Of a stretch of 64,000 bases of DNA, positions 14,401 through 29,400 are shown piece after piece. A program made the translations under genes and the position numbers. Each line of letters opens with the position of its first letter. The stretch's first letter is position 1. The DNA is from Mercenaria mercenaria (Eukaryota; Mollusca; Bivalvia; Venerida; Veneridae). The notes below the pieces were generated by a model. That model was not told the DNA's origin and did not search any database. It was given only the letters and a program-made list of their open reading frames with translations. The stretch is taken from the NCBI RefSeq assembly GCF_021730395.1, contig NC_069378.1:40499001-40563000 (forward strand), given 5' to 3'.

Positions 14401-17400
14401 GCATTAGAAGAGATTAAAGTCATTATTTACCACTAATTCCCCAACTTAGAAAATAACCAAATAATTGAAACAAAATAACTCACTGTCATTACTGACAAAT
14501 ATCCCAAAACAGCATTTCTGTGTAAATCGTTCAAATTTTTATATTTCAATATAGCTTTGATTGAATTTATTTTATTTATTTTGTTGGGTTTAACACAATT
14601 ACACATTAGCAATCAAAGAGGTTTAAGATGCTCTGAAAGCTTTTTCCAATGGACTAAATGACAAACAAACTGACTATATACAACTTGATCTTCATTTTCC
14701 GGCATATAATTAAGCATTTAAACAAAGTTAGCTTGAAAATTAGACAGACGTGTCTTCTTGCTAATTACAACATGTACTGAGCTGCCACCCACCAGGTTCA
14801 AATTTCTCAAAATTTCACGAATTTTGTATGATTACAAACTCTTACTCCAAAAATAAACACCACTGTTTTACAGTACACAACATAAAAACAACTAAAACTG
14901 AAATAGTGAACTGTAGAATAAATCTGAATATCTAAAATGTACATAACTCACAGTGTACAGGAACTTAATCTGTTTATTAATAAATATAATTTATTGTAAT
15001 AAGTTTTTTGAGAAAGTAAAAGCAGTTGCAAGGAGGATATTAGACTGGCTCCCATCCCTACGTTTGTTCTTATCTATATATATCAGTTTTCATCGGCAAG
15101 AGGGAAGTAACTCCAGCAGGTTGTTTCTATAGCAACATTTTTTATTGCCCCTGACTCCAAACAAAGGGGCTGAATGGTTCAGCCATCAGATAAAATTGCA
15201 CTATTTAACATGTGTTTTAGAGGCTTAAAATTTTCTCATAAAATGTTTGCAGTATTTATATAAAAACTAGAATGTGTCTGTAGGACACAGGGTGTGCCCC
15301 CCACTGCTACATTTGTCAAAAATAAAGGGCAATAATTCAAATGTTTGCAGTCTTAATGTGGTATAGCCTCAACAAACATTTTATGCAAAGGATTCATTAT
15401 TCTAGGCCCTATACTTTTTGAGCTATGAGCATCACAAACAAAAAATTCACTATTTTGGCTATTTCAAGGGCCATAACTCTGTAACACGAGCTAAGATTCT
15501 CAAGAAGAATGCCAAGTGTGCAAGGTCACATCATGATAAAGACTCCAGCAAGGTTTCCTGAATTAACATCTAATACTTTTTGAGCTAGGCACATAATTAA
15601 GTGAAAAAGTGCATTTTTTTTACTATTTCAGGGGCCATAACTTTAAAAAAAAGGGGTGGAGCCAGCCAAAAAATTAGAGGTGTGCAAGTTTATATCATGA
15701 TAAAGATTTATGCAAGTTTTCAACCATTTATATTAAATACTTTTTGAGCTAAGTGCGTCACAAAGTGAAAATATATTTTTGACTATTTCAGGGGCCATAA
15801 CTCTAAAACTAGGGGGCGGACCCAAATGAAAAATAGGAGGTGCGCAAGTTCATATCATTATTAAGACTCATGCAAGGTTTCATGTATCTATATCAAATGC
15901 TTTTTGAGCTAGGCATGTCACAAGGTGAAAATGTGCATTTTTGACTATTTCAGGGGCCATAACTCTGAAAATAGGGGGCGGAGCCAGATGAAAAATAGGA
16001 GGTACCCAAGTTCTTATCATGATTAAGACTCATGCAAGGTTTCATGAATTTATATCAAATACTTTTTGAGCTAGGCATGTCACAAGGTGAAAATGTGCAT
16101 TTTTGACTATTTCAGGGGCCATAACTCTGAAAATAGGGGGCGGAGCAAGATGAAAAATAGGAGGTGCGCAAGTTCATATCATGATAAAGACTCATGCAAT
16201 ATTTCATCAATTTATGTCAAATACTTTTCAAGCTAGGTGCGTCACGAACTTCGGACGGATGCACGGACAAGACCAAATCTATATGCCCCCACCACTCATG
16301 GGGGGGGGGGGGGGGGGGCACAACAATAACCATGCAGCCAGAGAGCCAGGCTAGAAGGATATAACATTTAAATAAAGTAATCACAACCAAAATGTATTTT
16401 CAGCAATTGCAAAGGAAAATGCTCAACAGATTTTGGCTTCAACAAGTGTAGTGACCATACTATACTCAAAAACAAGAGACCTTTAATAACATGCAAATTA
16501 CTCTATTTTGTACAGTATGAAAATATTTCTACATGTTAGCTTTAGCTGTTACCTTGAAATCCCTTGACAACAGAACAAAATCTCACTTATCAACAAATAC
16601 GCTTTCTTCATACTTTATTTAATAAGAGGACACATGATTTCATTTGAAAGCAGCCCTGAACAATGCTGCTGTTCATTTTATATTACATGTATTTCTTTGC
16701 TATTACCTAGATAAGGGTTTACTTTTATTAAGCGTCAAACATAGTGGATATTAATATTGAGGTCTAGTACACCATTAATCAGTTTTAAAAACTCTCCAGT
16801 GGTGTTACGCCACTACATGTAAGTGTTCCAAGCTAGTGTCCCACTCAATATTGACATCAATCTATGATGCCTTGAATAACAAGGAACTGCGTTCAGTAAA
16901 CGCTTGATGCCCACGGTGGCATCCTTGTTGATACAAAGCAACCTAAGTCCAAAATGAGGTCAAAGTCAAGGTCAAACTAAGGTAAGGAGATGTTTGAAGA
17001 TGAGGAATGGTCACAGGTTTCATCTGTATTAGTAACAATTCATTCATGCTAGATGAAACGGTCCCATTTGGTTAACCAAAATAAAGCAACCTAAGTCCAA
17101 AATGAGGTCAAGGTCAAACTCAGCTCAGGTGATGTCTGAAGATGAGGAATGGTCACAGGTTACATCTGTATTAGTATCAATTCATTCTTATAAGCTGTAT
17201 TGATGCTAGAAGAAACGGTCCCATTTGGTTAACCAAGAAAATGAGGTCAAGGTCAAAATGAAGTCAGGTGATGTCTGAAGATGAGGAATGGTCAAAGGTT
17301 ACATCTGTATTAGTATCAATTCATTCTTGTAAGCGGTATTGATGCTAGATGAAACAGTCCCATTTGGTTAACCAAGAGATGGCCCATATAAAGCAACTTA

Positions 17401-20400
17401 AGTCCAAAATGAGGTCAAGGTCAAGGTCAAACTGAGGTCAGGTGATATCTGAAGATGAGAAATGGTCAAGGGTTACATAATGTATTAGTATCAATTCATT
17501 CTTGTAAGCGGTATTGAAGCTAGACAAAACAGTCCCATTTGGTTAACCAAGAGATTAACCTAAGTCCAAAATGAGGTCAAGGTCAAACTGAGGTCAGGTG
17601 AAGGTGAGGAATGGTCACAGGTTACATCTGCATTAATATCAAGTAATTCTAGTAAGGGGTATCGATACTAGACGAAACAGTCCCATTAGGTTACCAACGG
17701 AGGGACGGACAGGACAATCACTATATGCCTCCTGCATCAGTAGATGCCGGGGGCATAAAAATAAGACTATTTACTGGCAAACCCAGGGACATAAATAAAT
17801 ATACATTATTCCTGGCAAACCCCATCTCAGATGTTGAACAAAGAGGTTAATACTGCTTTAAGTATTCTTACAGATTAACTGACTAAGACTTTTATATATT
17901 ATCTATCAAAATTAATGTAGATAGATAAGCTACAAATAAAAGTAAGTGCAAACTAAACAAAAGCATCCTGCTAAAGTCACTATGCTATTAACGTTTTTGA
18001 AAATATGATGATAATTGTGTGCTGGATTTGTGCTTTAATAATGACTGCTATTGAAGAGGCATAACTTAATAGTCTGGTATTATTCATGTCAAATTTGGAA
18101 AGATTGTGAATCATGATGATGTATCTTTTATGCAGCTTTATATGAGCCACGCCATGAGAAAACCAACATGGTGGCTTTGCGATTAGCATGGATCCAGACC
18201 AGCCTGCGCATCCGCACAGTAGGGTCAGGATCCATACTGTTCGCAAACAGTTTCTCTAACTGTAATAGGCTTTGAAAGCAAACAGCATGGATCCTGACAA
18301 GACTGGGCAGATGCGCAGGCTTGTCTGGATCCATGCTGGTCGCAAAGCCACTATGTTGGTTTTCCCATGGCGCAGCTCAATTATATCAAAGCTACAGGCG
18401 AAGTCTACATTATTTCGAGATAATTATTATAACTTCCTTACAACATTTTTAAGCATGAAAAGGACAATTATAATTTTGTAAAATGTCTGATTGCCAAATT
18501 TATGAAAATGACTTGTGAGAAATTACTTGTGAGAAATTATGCAAAACAAGGCCACCACTAGAAAGTGTTTCACCCAAAGGCATTCTGACTCATGCAAGGG
18601 GTTTTAACACTTGCATTATATTTTTAACACTATTGCAAAATTTAAATTTGTAATAAATGGAGATGCACATCTTAACATTCTGATTAATGAATTTCTGAAC
18701 CATCCTACAAGGTTTCAAAGCAATATATGTAAAGGTTCTTGAGAAATTGTCATTTTTGTGCATTTTCAAAAACATCATTAAAAAAAAATGCTAATTTCTT
18801 TGAAGTCAAGGTACTAGGGGGCCAGGAGTCACCATGTGGGTTTAAAGTTAGTTTTTAAATCATCCTACAAGGTTTAAAAGAAATATATGTAAAGGTTTCT
18901 GAGTTATTCCCAATTGTTGATGCCATCGCCGCCTTGGGACTTTGGATTGCTTAGTCTTGCTTCAACTTAAGGGACAAGACAAAAAGGGGAATAATTCTGA
19001 CAAAACGTTAAACAGAGTTATGCAACATATCCTATGAAGTCTATTAGATTCTAGGAGTTTCTAAGAAACTTTCACAAAAATTATCAGGTTAACACAGACT
19101 ACAAAGAAACAATGTTCAATGTTCAAAATTTCCTCAACACCAAGAATCACTTTATATTTTGTTTTTCATATAAATGATTTACAAAATTATGTACACCTCT
19201 TCAACTCAATACAAAAACAGACAAGGTCTAGGTTATATGTATATTAGTGAACACAGAAAACTACCACTGTGGTCAGACAGACAGACAAGAAACAAACATA
19301 CCTTTAGGCTGGCTCTAGATTTCTATCAAACATAATAATGTAAAAACACAAATATTTATGTTGTCCTGAAATACTTTGTTACAATTACCAATTGTAGCAA
19401 AGGAGTCACTACATGTGTCTAATCTTAAAGCATAAATAGAAATTCAAATAAGAACTGCAGTTAAATAATACTGATTTCTGATGACTGCCTTAAATAAACA
19501 AGAGCTGTCTCCATAGGATGACATATGCCCCCAATGGCACTTTGAATGAGTAGTTATGGCCGATGTTAGAGTTTAGGACCTTTGACCTATGGAGCTGGGT
19601 CTTGCACGTGACACGTCGTCTTACTGTGTCACACATTCATGCGTAGTTATTTTAAAATCCATGCATGAATGACAAAGATATGGACCGGACACGCCCATCA
19701 ATGCACTATCATGAAAAATGACCTTTAACGTCTAAGTGTGACCTTGACCTTTGAGCTACGGACCTGGGTCTTGCGCACGACACGTCGTCTTACTGTGGTA
19801 CACATTCATGCCAAGTTATTTGAAAATCCATCCATGGATGACAAAGATATGAACCGGACATGCCCATCAATGCACTATCCTTTAACGTCTAAGTGTGACC
19901 TTGACCTTTGAGCTACGGACCTGGGTCTTGCGCGCGACACGTCGTCTTACTGTGGTACACATTCATGCCAAGTTATTTGAAAATCCATCCATGGTTGACA
20001 AAGATATGGACCGGACACGCCCATCAATGCACTATCCTTTAACGTCTAAGTGTGACCTTGACCTTTGAGCTACAGACCTGGGTCTTGAGCACGACACGTC
20101 GTCTTACTGTGGTACACATTCATGCCAAGTTATTTGAAAATCCATCCATCGATGACAAAGATATGGACCAGACACGCCCATCAATGAACTATCCTTTAAT
20201 GTCTAAGTGTGACCTTGACCTTTGAGCTACGGACCTGGGTCTTGCGCGTGACACGTCGTCTTACTGTGGTACACATTCATGCCAAGTTATTTGAAAATCC
20301 ATCCATCGATGACAAAGATATGGACCGGACACGAAAATTGCAGACAGACTGACAGACCGACAGACTGACAGACGGACAAATGGTTCAAAAACTATATGCC

Positions 20401-23400
20401 TCCCTTCGGGGGCATAAAAATGCAACTTTAAATCTATACTAAATGTATGAAAATGATGTTTACAAAAAATATACTTATTTTGCAAAAAGGACAAAAGAAG
20501 GTATTGAATGCATTATGACAATAGACAAGGTCTGTATGATCATGTATTATGACAATAGGCAATGTCTGTATGATCATGCATTATGACAATAGGCAATGTC
20601 TGTATGATCATGTTTTATGACAACAGGCAATGTCTGTATGATCATGCATTATGACAACAGGCAATGTCTGTATCATCATGTTTTATGACAACAGGCAATG
20701 TCTGTATGATCATGCATTATGACAATAGGCAATGTCTGCATTATGACAACAGGCAATGTCTGTATGGTCATGTTTTATGACAACAGGCAATGTCTGTATG
20801 ATCATGCATTATGACAATAGGCAATGTCTGTATTATGACAATAGGCAATATCTGTATGATCATGCATTATGACAACAGGCAATGTCTGTATGGTCATGTA
20901 TTATGACAATTGGCAATGTCTGTATGGTCATGCATTATGACAATAGGCAATGTCTCTATGGTCATGTATTATGACAATAGGCAATGTCTGTATGGTCATT
21001 CATTATGACAGTAGGTAATGTCTGTATGATCATGCATTATGACAACAGGCAATGTCTGTATGGTCATGCATTATGATAATAGGCAATGTCTGTATGGTCA
21101 TGCATTATGACAATATGCAATGTCTCTATGGTCATGCATTATGACAATAGGCAATGTCTGTATGGTCATGCATTATGACAATATGCAATGTCTCTATGGT
21201 CATGCATTATGACAATAGGCAATGTCTGTATGGTCATGCATTATGACAATAGGCAATGTCTGTATGATCATGCATTATGACAATAGGCATGTATTATGAC
21301 AATAGGCAATGTCTGTATGGTCATGCATTATGACAATAGGCAATGTCTGTATGGTCATGCATTATGACAATAGGCAGTGTCTGTATGGTCATGCATTATG
21401 ACAATAGGCAATGTCTGTATGATCATGCATTATGACAATAGGCATGTATTATGACAATAGGCAATGTCTGTATGGTCATGCATTATGACAATAGGCAATG
21501 TCTGTATAGTCATGCATTATGACAATAGGCAATGTCTGTATGATCATGCATTATGACAATAGGCAATGTCTGTATAGTCATGCATTATGACAATAGGCAA
21601 TGTCTGTATGATCATGCATTATGACAATAGACAATGTCTATGTGATCATGCATTATGACAACAGGCAATGTCTGTATGGTCATGCATTATGACAATAGGC
21701 AATGTCTGTATGATCATGCATTATGACAACAGGCAATGTCTGTATGATCATGTATTATGACAATAGGCAATGGCAATGTCTGTATGATCATGCATTATGT
21801 CAAATAGGCAATGTCTGTATGATCATGCATTATGACAATAGGCAATGTCTGTATGATCATGCATTATGACAACAGGCAATGTCTGTATAGTCATGTATTA
21901 TGACAATAGGCAATGTCTGTATGATCATGCATTACCGTATTTTCCGAACAATAGGCCGTGGCCTACACGTTTAAAAAAGTGAAATTTTTAGGGGTGCGGC
22001 CTATGCGTCGAAACGGCCTATACGTCATTTTATTTTTTCTAAATGGGCTTTTCATGTGGCCTATAAATAATATCAATATTACAACTCGGTATTTGAAATA
22101 GTTTTTAACATGAAATCAATATGTTTTATGTTCATAATTCAAAGAATTCCCATCTTTATAAAATCTCCACGAAAGACAAACTGTGAAATTAGCCCAGTTG
22201 TTTTACATCTCTATTGTCCTGTAGACAAAAGATGAATAGACGCAAACAGACAATTACCGGTATTGCGTCATCTTATTACCGAACAGAACAGTGTTTCTGT
22301 TACATACCTCAAAGTAGCGACCATCATATTGATTTCCATTCTCTTCAGCTTATGCAACCGAACAATTTTCTCTTTTTCGTCGGTGTAGCCATAATTTGCT
22401 TATCCGATCGAATCAGGTTAAAAGTACAGAATGGACAATTTTGCCAAGAGGGCCTTTGAAAACAGCTAACGATAATTTACAGTTCGGACTTTATAGTTCA
22501 CTGCATTTGACGTATTAACAAGTGTGATTACCAGTAAATACAACCGATTTCAATGGCTATTTATCAAGGACAGCTAGTCTTTATATAACACGGTCAAAAT
22601 CGCCGCATTGCTGAGTATTGGCCGCGGCCAATATGCCAGAGCGGCCTATACCATAAATTTTATTTCTAATATAGTTAAAATATATGGCTGCTGCCAGTAC
22701 GGTGCAGCGGCCTATTGTCCGGAAAATACGGTATGACAACAGGCAATGTCTGTATAGTAATGCATTATGAGAATAGGCAATGTCTGTATGATCATGTATT
22801 CACTTTTTGTGACAATCTTCACTAGCATAAAAATCACTGGTTGTATGAGCTAAAGTTTTGACAGGAAAAAGCATACAAGAATAATAATGTCGGTACAGAT
22901 GAATTATCTGAAACAAATATTTCAGATTTGCTGTTCCAAACCTGTAGTCACACTGTACTAAGATTTTTGATAAATATTAGGTATACACAGAGGCATTTTC
23001 CCATACATAGCACAAACAGGGAATTCTGCATGCAACATGAATGTATGCTTTAGTTTAGCTGCATCCAATCTTCTTCAAGCTATGTTTAGGCAGAACAATA
23101 AGGTATCATACTGACAAGAAATAAATATTTTGTACCTTATAAATGATGCAAGAAAGTCCCATAAATTTATAGAATCTGAATGTATATTTGAGCCGCACCA
23201 TGAGAAAACCAACATAGTGGGTTTGTGACCAGCAAGGATCCAGACCAGCCTGTGCATCCGCGCAGTCTGGTCAGGATCCATGCTGTTCGCTAACGGTTTT
23301 TCTAATTGCTATAGGCTTTGAAAGTGAACAGCATGGATCCTGACCAGGTTGCGTGGATGCACAGGCTGGTCTGGATCCATGCTGGTCGCAAACCCACTAT

Positions 23401-26400
23401 GTTGGTTTTCTCATGGCGTGGCTCATTTAAGTAACATGCTCTATTTAGGTAACTGCTGAAATTTACATGCTTTTCCTATTTAAGTATTTATAGAATAAGG
23501 CAGTTTTGTTTGTTTCACATCTTCTATTCTAGAACCTTAAATTCTTTATCACTTCAAGTTATTATTATTGAAACAGTAACATGATTACAAACCAAACACA
23601 AGTTAATACCACATATCACCTTTAAATCAGATCTGCTTAAGTTACAAACCTTAATCATTTTTGAACAGGAAAAAACTCTTCAGTTAGAAGACTGCGAAAA
23701 CTTTTGCAGCATTCACGTATGTGATAACTGACTTATATTCTTATTTTTGATAAGACAGACAAATTTTATAGCACACACAGGTGTTAAACAGCAGTTTTAT
23801 TGGCAGATATTGTCTAATTAGGCAAATCATTAAGTAAAAGACCATCAGTTAACAAAAAAGAAAAACTACGATGTGAATCAAGCAGAGCCTTGAATAAGTC
23901 AGCAAACAGAAAAGTGTTTTCCATCTTTCAACCATACAGAATTCATACACTTTAATACGAGACAAATTTACCGGCAACACCGCCCCATTCTCCTGTATTG
24001 GCAAAACAAGTTATACAATATTTATAATTAATAATAATGCTGAACACAAAGATTTCAAGCCTCTAATTTCAATAAACTGTCAAAGGCAATTGCTTAGTTT
24101 CCATTGTTTATCTAATAAGAAGTACTTTTTGTCCTGAACAGACTAGTACTCTAACAGTTCTCTTTCAGTTATTTTAATTTTCATGACTAAAAAAATGTAA
24201 ATGGAAAATGAAAGCATACCAACATTTTACATCCAAGCTACAGGCTCTGATTAAAGCTTAAACAATAATTGTGCTGCTGGAGTATGTAAGCCCCAAAATA
24301 GAGCATTTTGATACAATTCTTTTTTTTTCAAAGAAACTGTAGGAACATAACATGGTGTATCTTACACTTCTCATAACACCATAAAACATGCATATCTACT
24401 TAACAACTGAAAACTTCCAAAATATTTTGCTTTATATCACTCGGATATTTTTCACAACAATAAACCTTACATTTAAGAGAAAAGGAATCTTTAACCTGTT
24501 AATTTAAGACAATATGGCAAATTTACACCAGAAAAATCTTCTTTATTCATTAATATCTTATACCATAAATTCTCAAGTTATAGACTTTGCTCAAGCTTTT
24601 GCAAATTGCTGTCAGATCTATAGATTATAACACTGTCAAATCATTGTTGTTGGTAGGGGACTAGTTTTTTCATGGCTGCACTGATCAATATAAATATCCC
24701 AAATATCACACACAATTCTAGTTTATTTAACAAGAGCACCGCCTTGTGGATGCTGACACTCATCTGATTTTTTTGTATAATAGAAATATTATCCTACCCA
24801 TGATTTTCTAAGTCTAAAAAGGGCCATCTTTTTTGCAAAAAGCAGGACAGAGTTATGTTTCTTGATGTACAGCGTCCGCTTATGATGGTGAAAAACTGTT
24901 GCAAGTTTTAAAGCAATAGCTTTGATAGTTTATGAGAAAAGCTGACTTAAATTAATACTCAACCAAAAAAAACAACAATTTTCTAAGTCCAAACGGTGCA
25001 ATAATTATTGTAAAAAGCAGGATGGAGTTATGTTTTTTGATGTATAGTGTTAGCTTATAATGGTGAAAAAGTGTTGCAAGTTTCAAAGCAATAGCTTTGA
25101 TAGTTTAAGAGAAAAAGTTTACCTAAACATAAAACTTAACCAAGAAATCTGATATTTTCTATGTCCAAAAGGGGCCATAACTCTTGCAAAAAGCAGGATG
25201 GAGTTATGTTTCTTGATGTACAGGGTCAGCTTATGATGGTGAACAAGTGTGGCAAGTTTTAAAGCAATAACTTTGGTAGTTTAGGAGAAAAGCTGACCTT
25301 TACATAAAACTTAACCAAGAAAACTGATTTTCTAAGTCCAAAAGGGGCATTAATTCTTGCAAAAAGCAGGATGGAGTTACGTTTCTTGATATACAGGGTC
25401 AGCTTATGATGGTGAACAAGTGTTGCAAGTTTCAAAGCAATAGCTTTGATAGTTTAGGAGAAAAGTTTACCTAAACATAAAACTTAACCAAGAATTCTGA
25501 TATTTTCTAAGTACAAAAGGGGCCATAAATCTTGCAAAAAGCAGGATGAAGTTATGTTTCTTGAAGTACAGGGTCAGCTTATGATGGTGAACAAGTGTTG
25601 CAAGTTTTAAAGCAATAGCTTTGATAGTTTAGGAGAAAAGCTGACCTAAACATAAAACTTAACCAGGCAACGCCGACGCCGATCAAGAGATGACAATAAC
25701 TCATCATTTTTTTCCAAAAAATCAGATGAGCTAAAAATTCATGTAAAACTGACAAATGCATGTCCCTATTGTCAGACAAAGACACCAAAAATTTTTTTTC
25801 TGCTGTCTATCAACAGTCAAGTAAAGACAAAATTTCTATTTTTATAAATACCAACCATTTCCATGGCTTCTTCGTAACTGTCCCGTCTGTCAGAGGAAGG
25901 GAGGTAGCTATTGCGGTCCTTCTTTCTCTGATCGTACATGGCCTGCTGTTCTGGGGTCAGGTCATTTCCTGAAATATTGACAAAATAGCTTGGTTTCTGT
26001 TGTTTATTTTATCACAGCTTTTCAACACTATTACAGATATCAATTGTATTGGTTATCATTTTAAGCTATTAAGTTACCAGTGTTTCTGAATTTCATACAA
26101 GATATAGGTTGGTTTATGCAAGTACCAAACTAGAGAAAAGCAGCCATCTCCCACAACTGCCTAATCACCTGAATAGTAGTATATGAGTCAACCATGCACC
26201 AAGACCTCAACTGCCTAATCATCTGACATGATTAGGTCTTGGGTCATAAATGACTTATTTACTACTATTTGCATGATGAGTAGTATATGAGTCATTTATG
26301 CCCCAATACCCGAGCAATTTTCGGTAATTCAAGGGCCTTAATTCGGAAGGGCCCTTGCCAATTTGGCTAGTTATTAAACTTAGCCGAGGACTTATTGTTA

Positions 26401-29400
26401 AGATATTGTGAAGATCAGATGAGAACTGTTCAACTTAAAGCGCAGACAAGATTTGTGACAGACAGACATACAGACACGATTGATTCTGCTTTTGCGACCA
26501 ATGCAGATCATGATTTGCCTGCACATCTGTGCAGTCTGATCATGTTCTGCACTGTTCGCAATTCAGTCCGTATCTTTTTGATAAGCACCCCCTTTTGACA
26601 GTTAATGGTACTGTCCAAATTGAAAGATGGACAAGTTCACTATATGTATAGCATGGTAAGGGTCAATCTATTTCAACTTTTGAAGATAAAATGAATAGGA
26701 ATTTTGTGTGTTGATTGCAATTTAATTTTGTGGATTCATGCAACCACAAAAACAATGAATATTGGAACTATGTGAATATTACAGATTTCACAGCAAATTT
26801 ATTGTGGGTTTATCATATCCACACTGAGAATTTTCATCTCAATCAGGGCTCAAACTTCATTTTCTCTCACATATTCTTCCACAGGCAAGTGGTACAGAGA
26901 CAGAAGTATTATGTTGTTTTTCTATTGCTAAATGCACTCAATAAAGTTTGCATAAAGAGTACATGATAGTGTGCAGTCTAATAGTTCTCATTTAATGGTT
27001 GGTTTGTTCTGTTGGGTATTTAGCAAAAGAAAATATAGAGTTTAAACTGTCTAGTGCCTACAATGTACATACATTGGGTGTTTTCTATCCTACACTAAAT
27101 ATATTACATATAAAATATGCACCTATGTCCTAAATTATCTCCCATTGTGAGAAAACAGTTTATTATTTGTCTTACCACCACTAGCAGTTGCACCACCCTT
27201 GTTAAGGCCGGCTGCATTCATGTCTTCATGAGACCGCATGATCACTGCTATTTCATCTGGTGTAAGTGTGTCTTCTTCAGCTTCAGAAAAGAAAGACATG
27301 TACATTTAACATACCTGCTAGAAGAACAACAACTACAGAGCATTGCGCTGAACAAGTGGCTCTATTAAAAGTTTCAGAACAATATATTTTTTGTTAGGTT
27401 TAACATCACACCACCACAACTATAGGTCATATGGTGACTTTTAAACTTTTATGGTGGAGGCAAACCCCAGGTACCCCTTATTTCATCAGGAGGGGCCACT
27501 GGGTAGAACCATCAACCTTCCATAAGCCAGCTTGATGGCTTCCTCAAAGAATTTAACGCCCGAGTGAGGCTCAAACCCTGAACGGTGAGGGGCAAGTCAA
27601 GGTCTTAACCACACGGCCATTGAGGCCCCTTCACAACAATATAACCTATTTGATAATGCTAATTAATGAAAGATGTAACAGTTTAAGGTACAAGATGTAT
27701 AGAATTATGCTTAAGGTAGTGACTCAGCTTACATATAATACCCGTAAATAGTTTTCATTGTAGTTATGATGATATGAATGCCATTTATAGAGATACAGAC
27801 AAATGTTTTATCTATTATTGTAACCAGTCTACTTACAATTTCTAATCAGATCCTTTATCAAAAACAATCGATTAGCCATTTCAAGCTGGATTTCATAAAC
27901 AACTACCTCTTATTTATTTGTTGTTTTTTGTTGGGATTTGAATTTAGACATTACCATGTACATTCATGCTAACTTTCTAGCTTTATTGAAAGGGGAAAAA
28001 CCTAGGGTACTCTTTGACTTATGGTACATTCAGGTACAACCTCCTCAAATGAAATAATATTACATGCTGGCATGGTTTGGACTCAAAGTTGTGAGGGGTG
28101 AGTGAACCACCTTTTAAGTATTTGATACAAGAACTGTTTCTACCACATTCAAACCCCCATTTTCAGTTCCATGATGATCACTTTGACCTTGATCTTTACC
28201 TTCTTACCTAAAAAAAAATAGGGGTCAACTATTCATAAACCCAATCACGCTATCAAGTTTGAAGGTTCTGGGCTAAGTGATTCTAAAATTACCATGCAGA
28301 AACAGTTTTCAACATTAAGGTCCCAGAGACCTTGACCTCTGACCCCTAAAACTAAAGTTTTAAACTATAGGGGTCATCTACATCTTAAGCCCAATCATGT
28401 TATCAAGTTTGAAGGTTCTGGGTCAAGTGGTTCTCAAGTTATTCAATGGAAACCATTTTCAAGGTTCAGGACCTTGTGATCTTGACCTTTGGCCTACTGA
28501 TCCCTAAAACATTAGGGCTCATCTAATTTATAAGCCCAATCATGCTGTCAAGTTTAAAGGTTCTGGTTCAAGTGGTTCTCAAGTTATTGTTCTTATGTTA
28601 TGGTGTGGATACTGTTTTCAAGGTTCAGGCCTCTTGATCTTTGACCCACTGACCCCAAAAACAATGCCCAATCATGTTCCAGTTTAAATTTTCTGGGTCA
28701 AGTGGTTCTCAAGCTTTTGGGCAATAACTGTTCACTTTAGCATGTAATACAGATGGATCAACTGACATACCTACCAAAGTGACTGGCAGGTGCAAAGAAA
28801 TTAACTCCTATTAATTTGAAGAGGGGCATAAAAATACCTTAGAAAGGCTGTATCTGAGGAATTATTTGCAATTTTATGCATACTTCATTAGTGAGGTAGT
28901 AATGCCATGCAGAAAATATAAAAGAAGGCCATGATGGCCCAATATCGCTCACCTGTTATCATTGCACTTGAGGACAAGAAGGTCCTCAGTAAAATATCAA
29001 AGTCCAAAGGACAGGAACAACAAAGGGAAGAAATTTAACCAAAAAGAAAAAAAAATTCTTACACGGTATAGATATGTCAAAATACACCTAAAAATTGGAG
29101 GTACCATCCATGTTGTACCACAGAAAAGTGGTCTCGGTTTTTCCCTACGGTCAATAATAAAAAAGTTACTAAAAATAAGCTATTTATAGTAACGTAAAAG
29201 GGAAGTAATTAAAACAAGAGGACCATGATGGTCCTGAATCGCTCACCTATCTCCACATGACCCAGTGTTCAACTGAGTATGACATCGTTATTTCTATTAT
29301 TTGACATAGTGACCTAGTTTTTGAGCACATGTGACCTAGATATCATCAAGATAAAAAATTCTGACCAATTTTCATGAAGATCCATTGAAAAACATGGCCT

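Noticed and set aside
20507-21934. CRISPR-like regular 34-bp repeats
   Set aside because: There are no unique spacers. Units abut directly, so it is an ordinary satellite in a eukaryotic genome.
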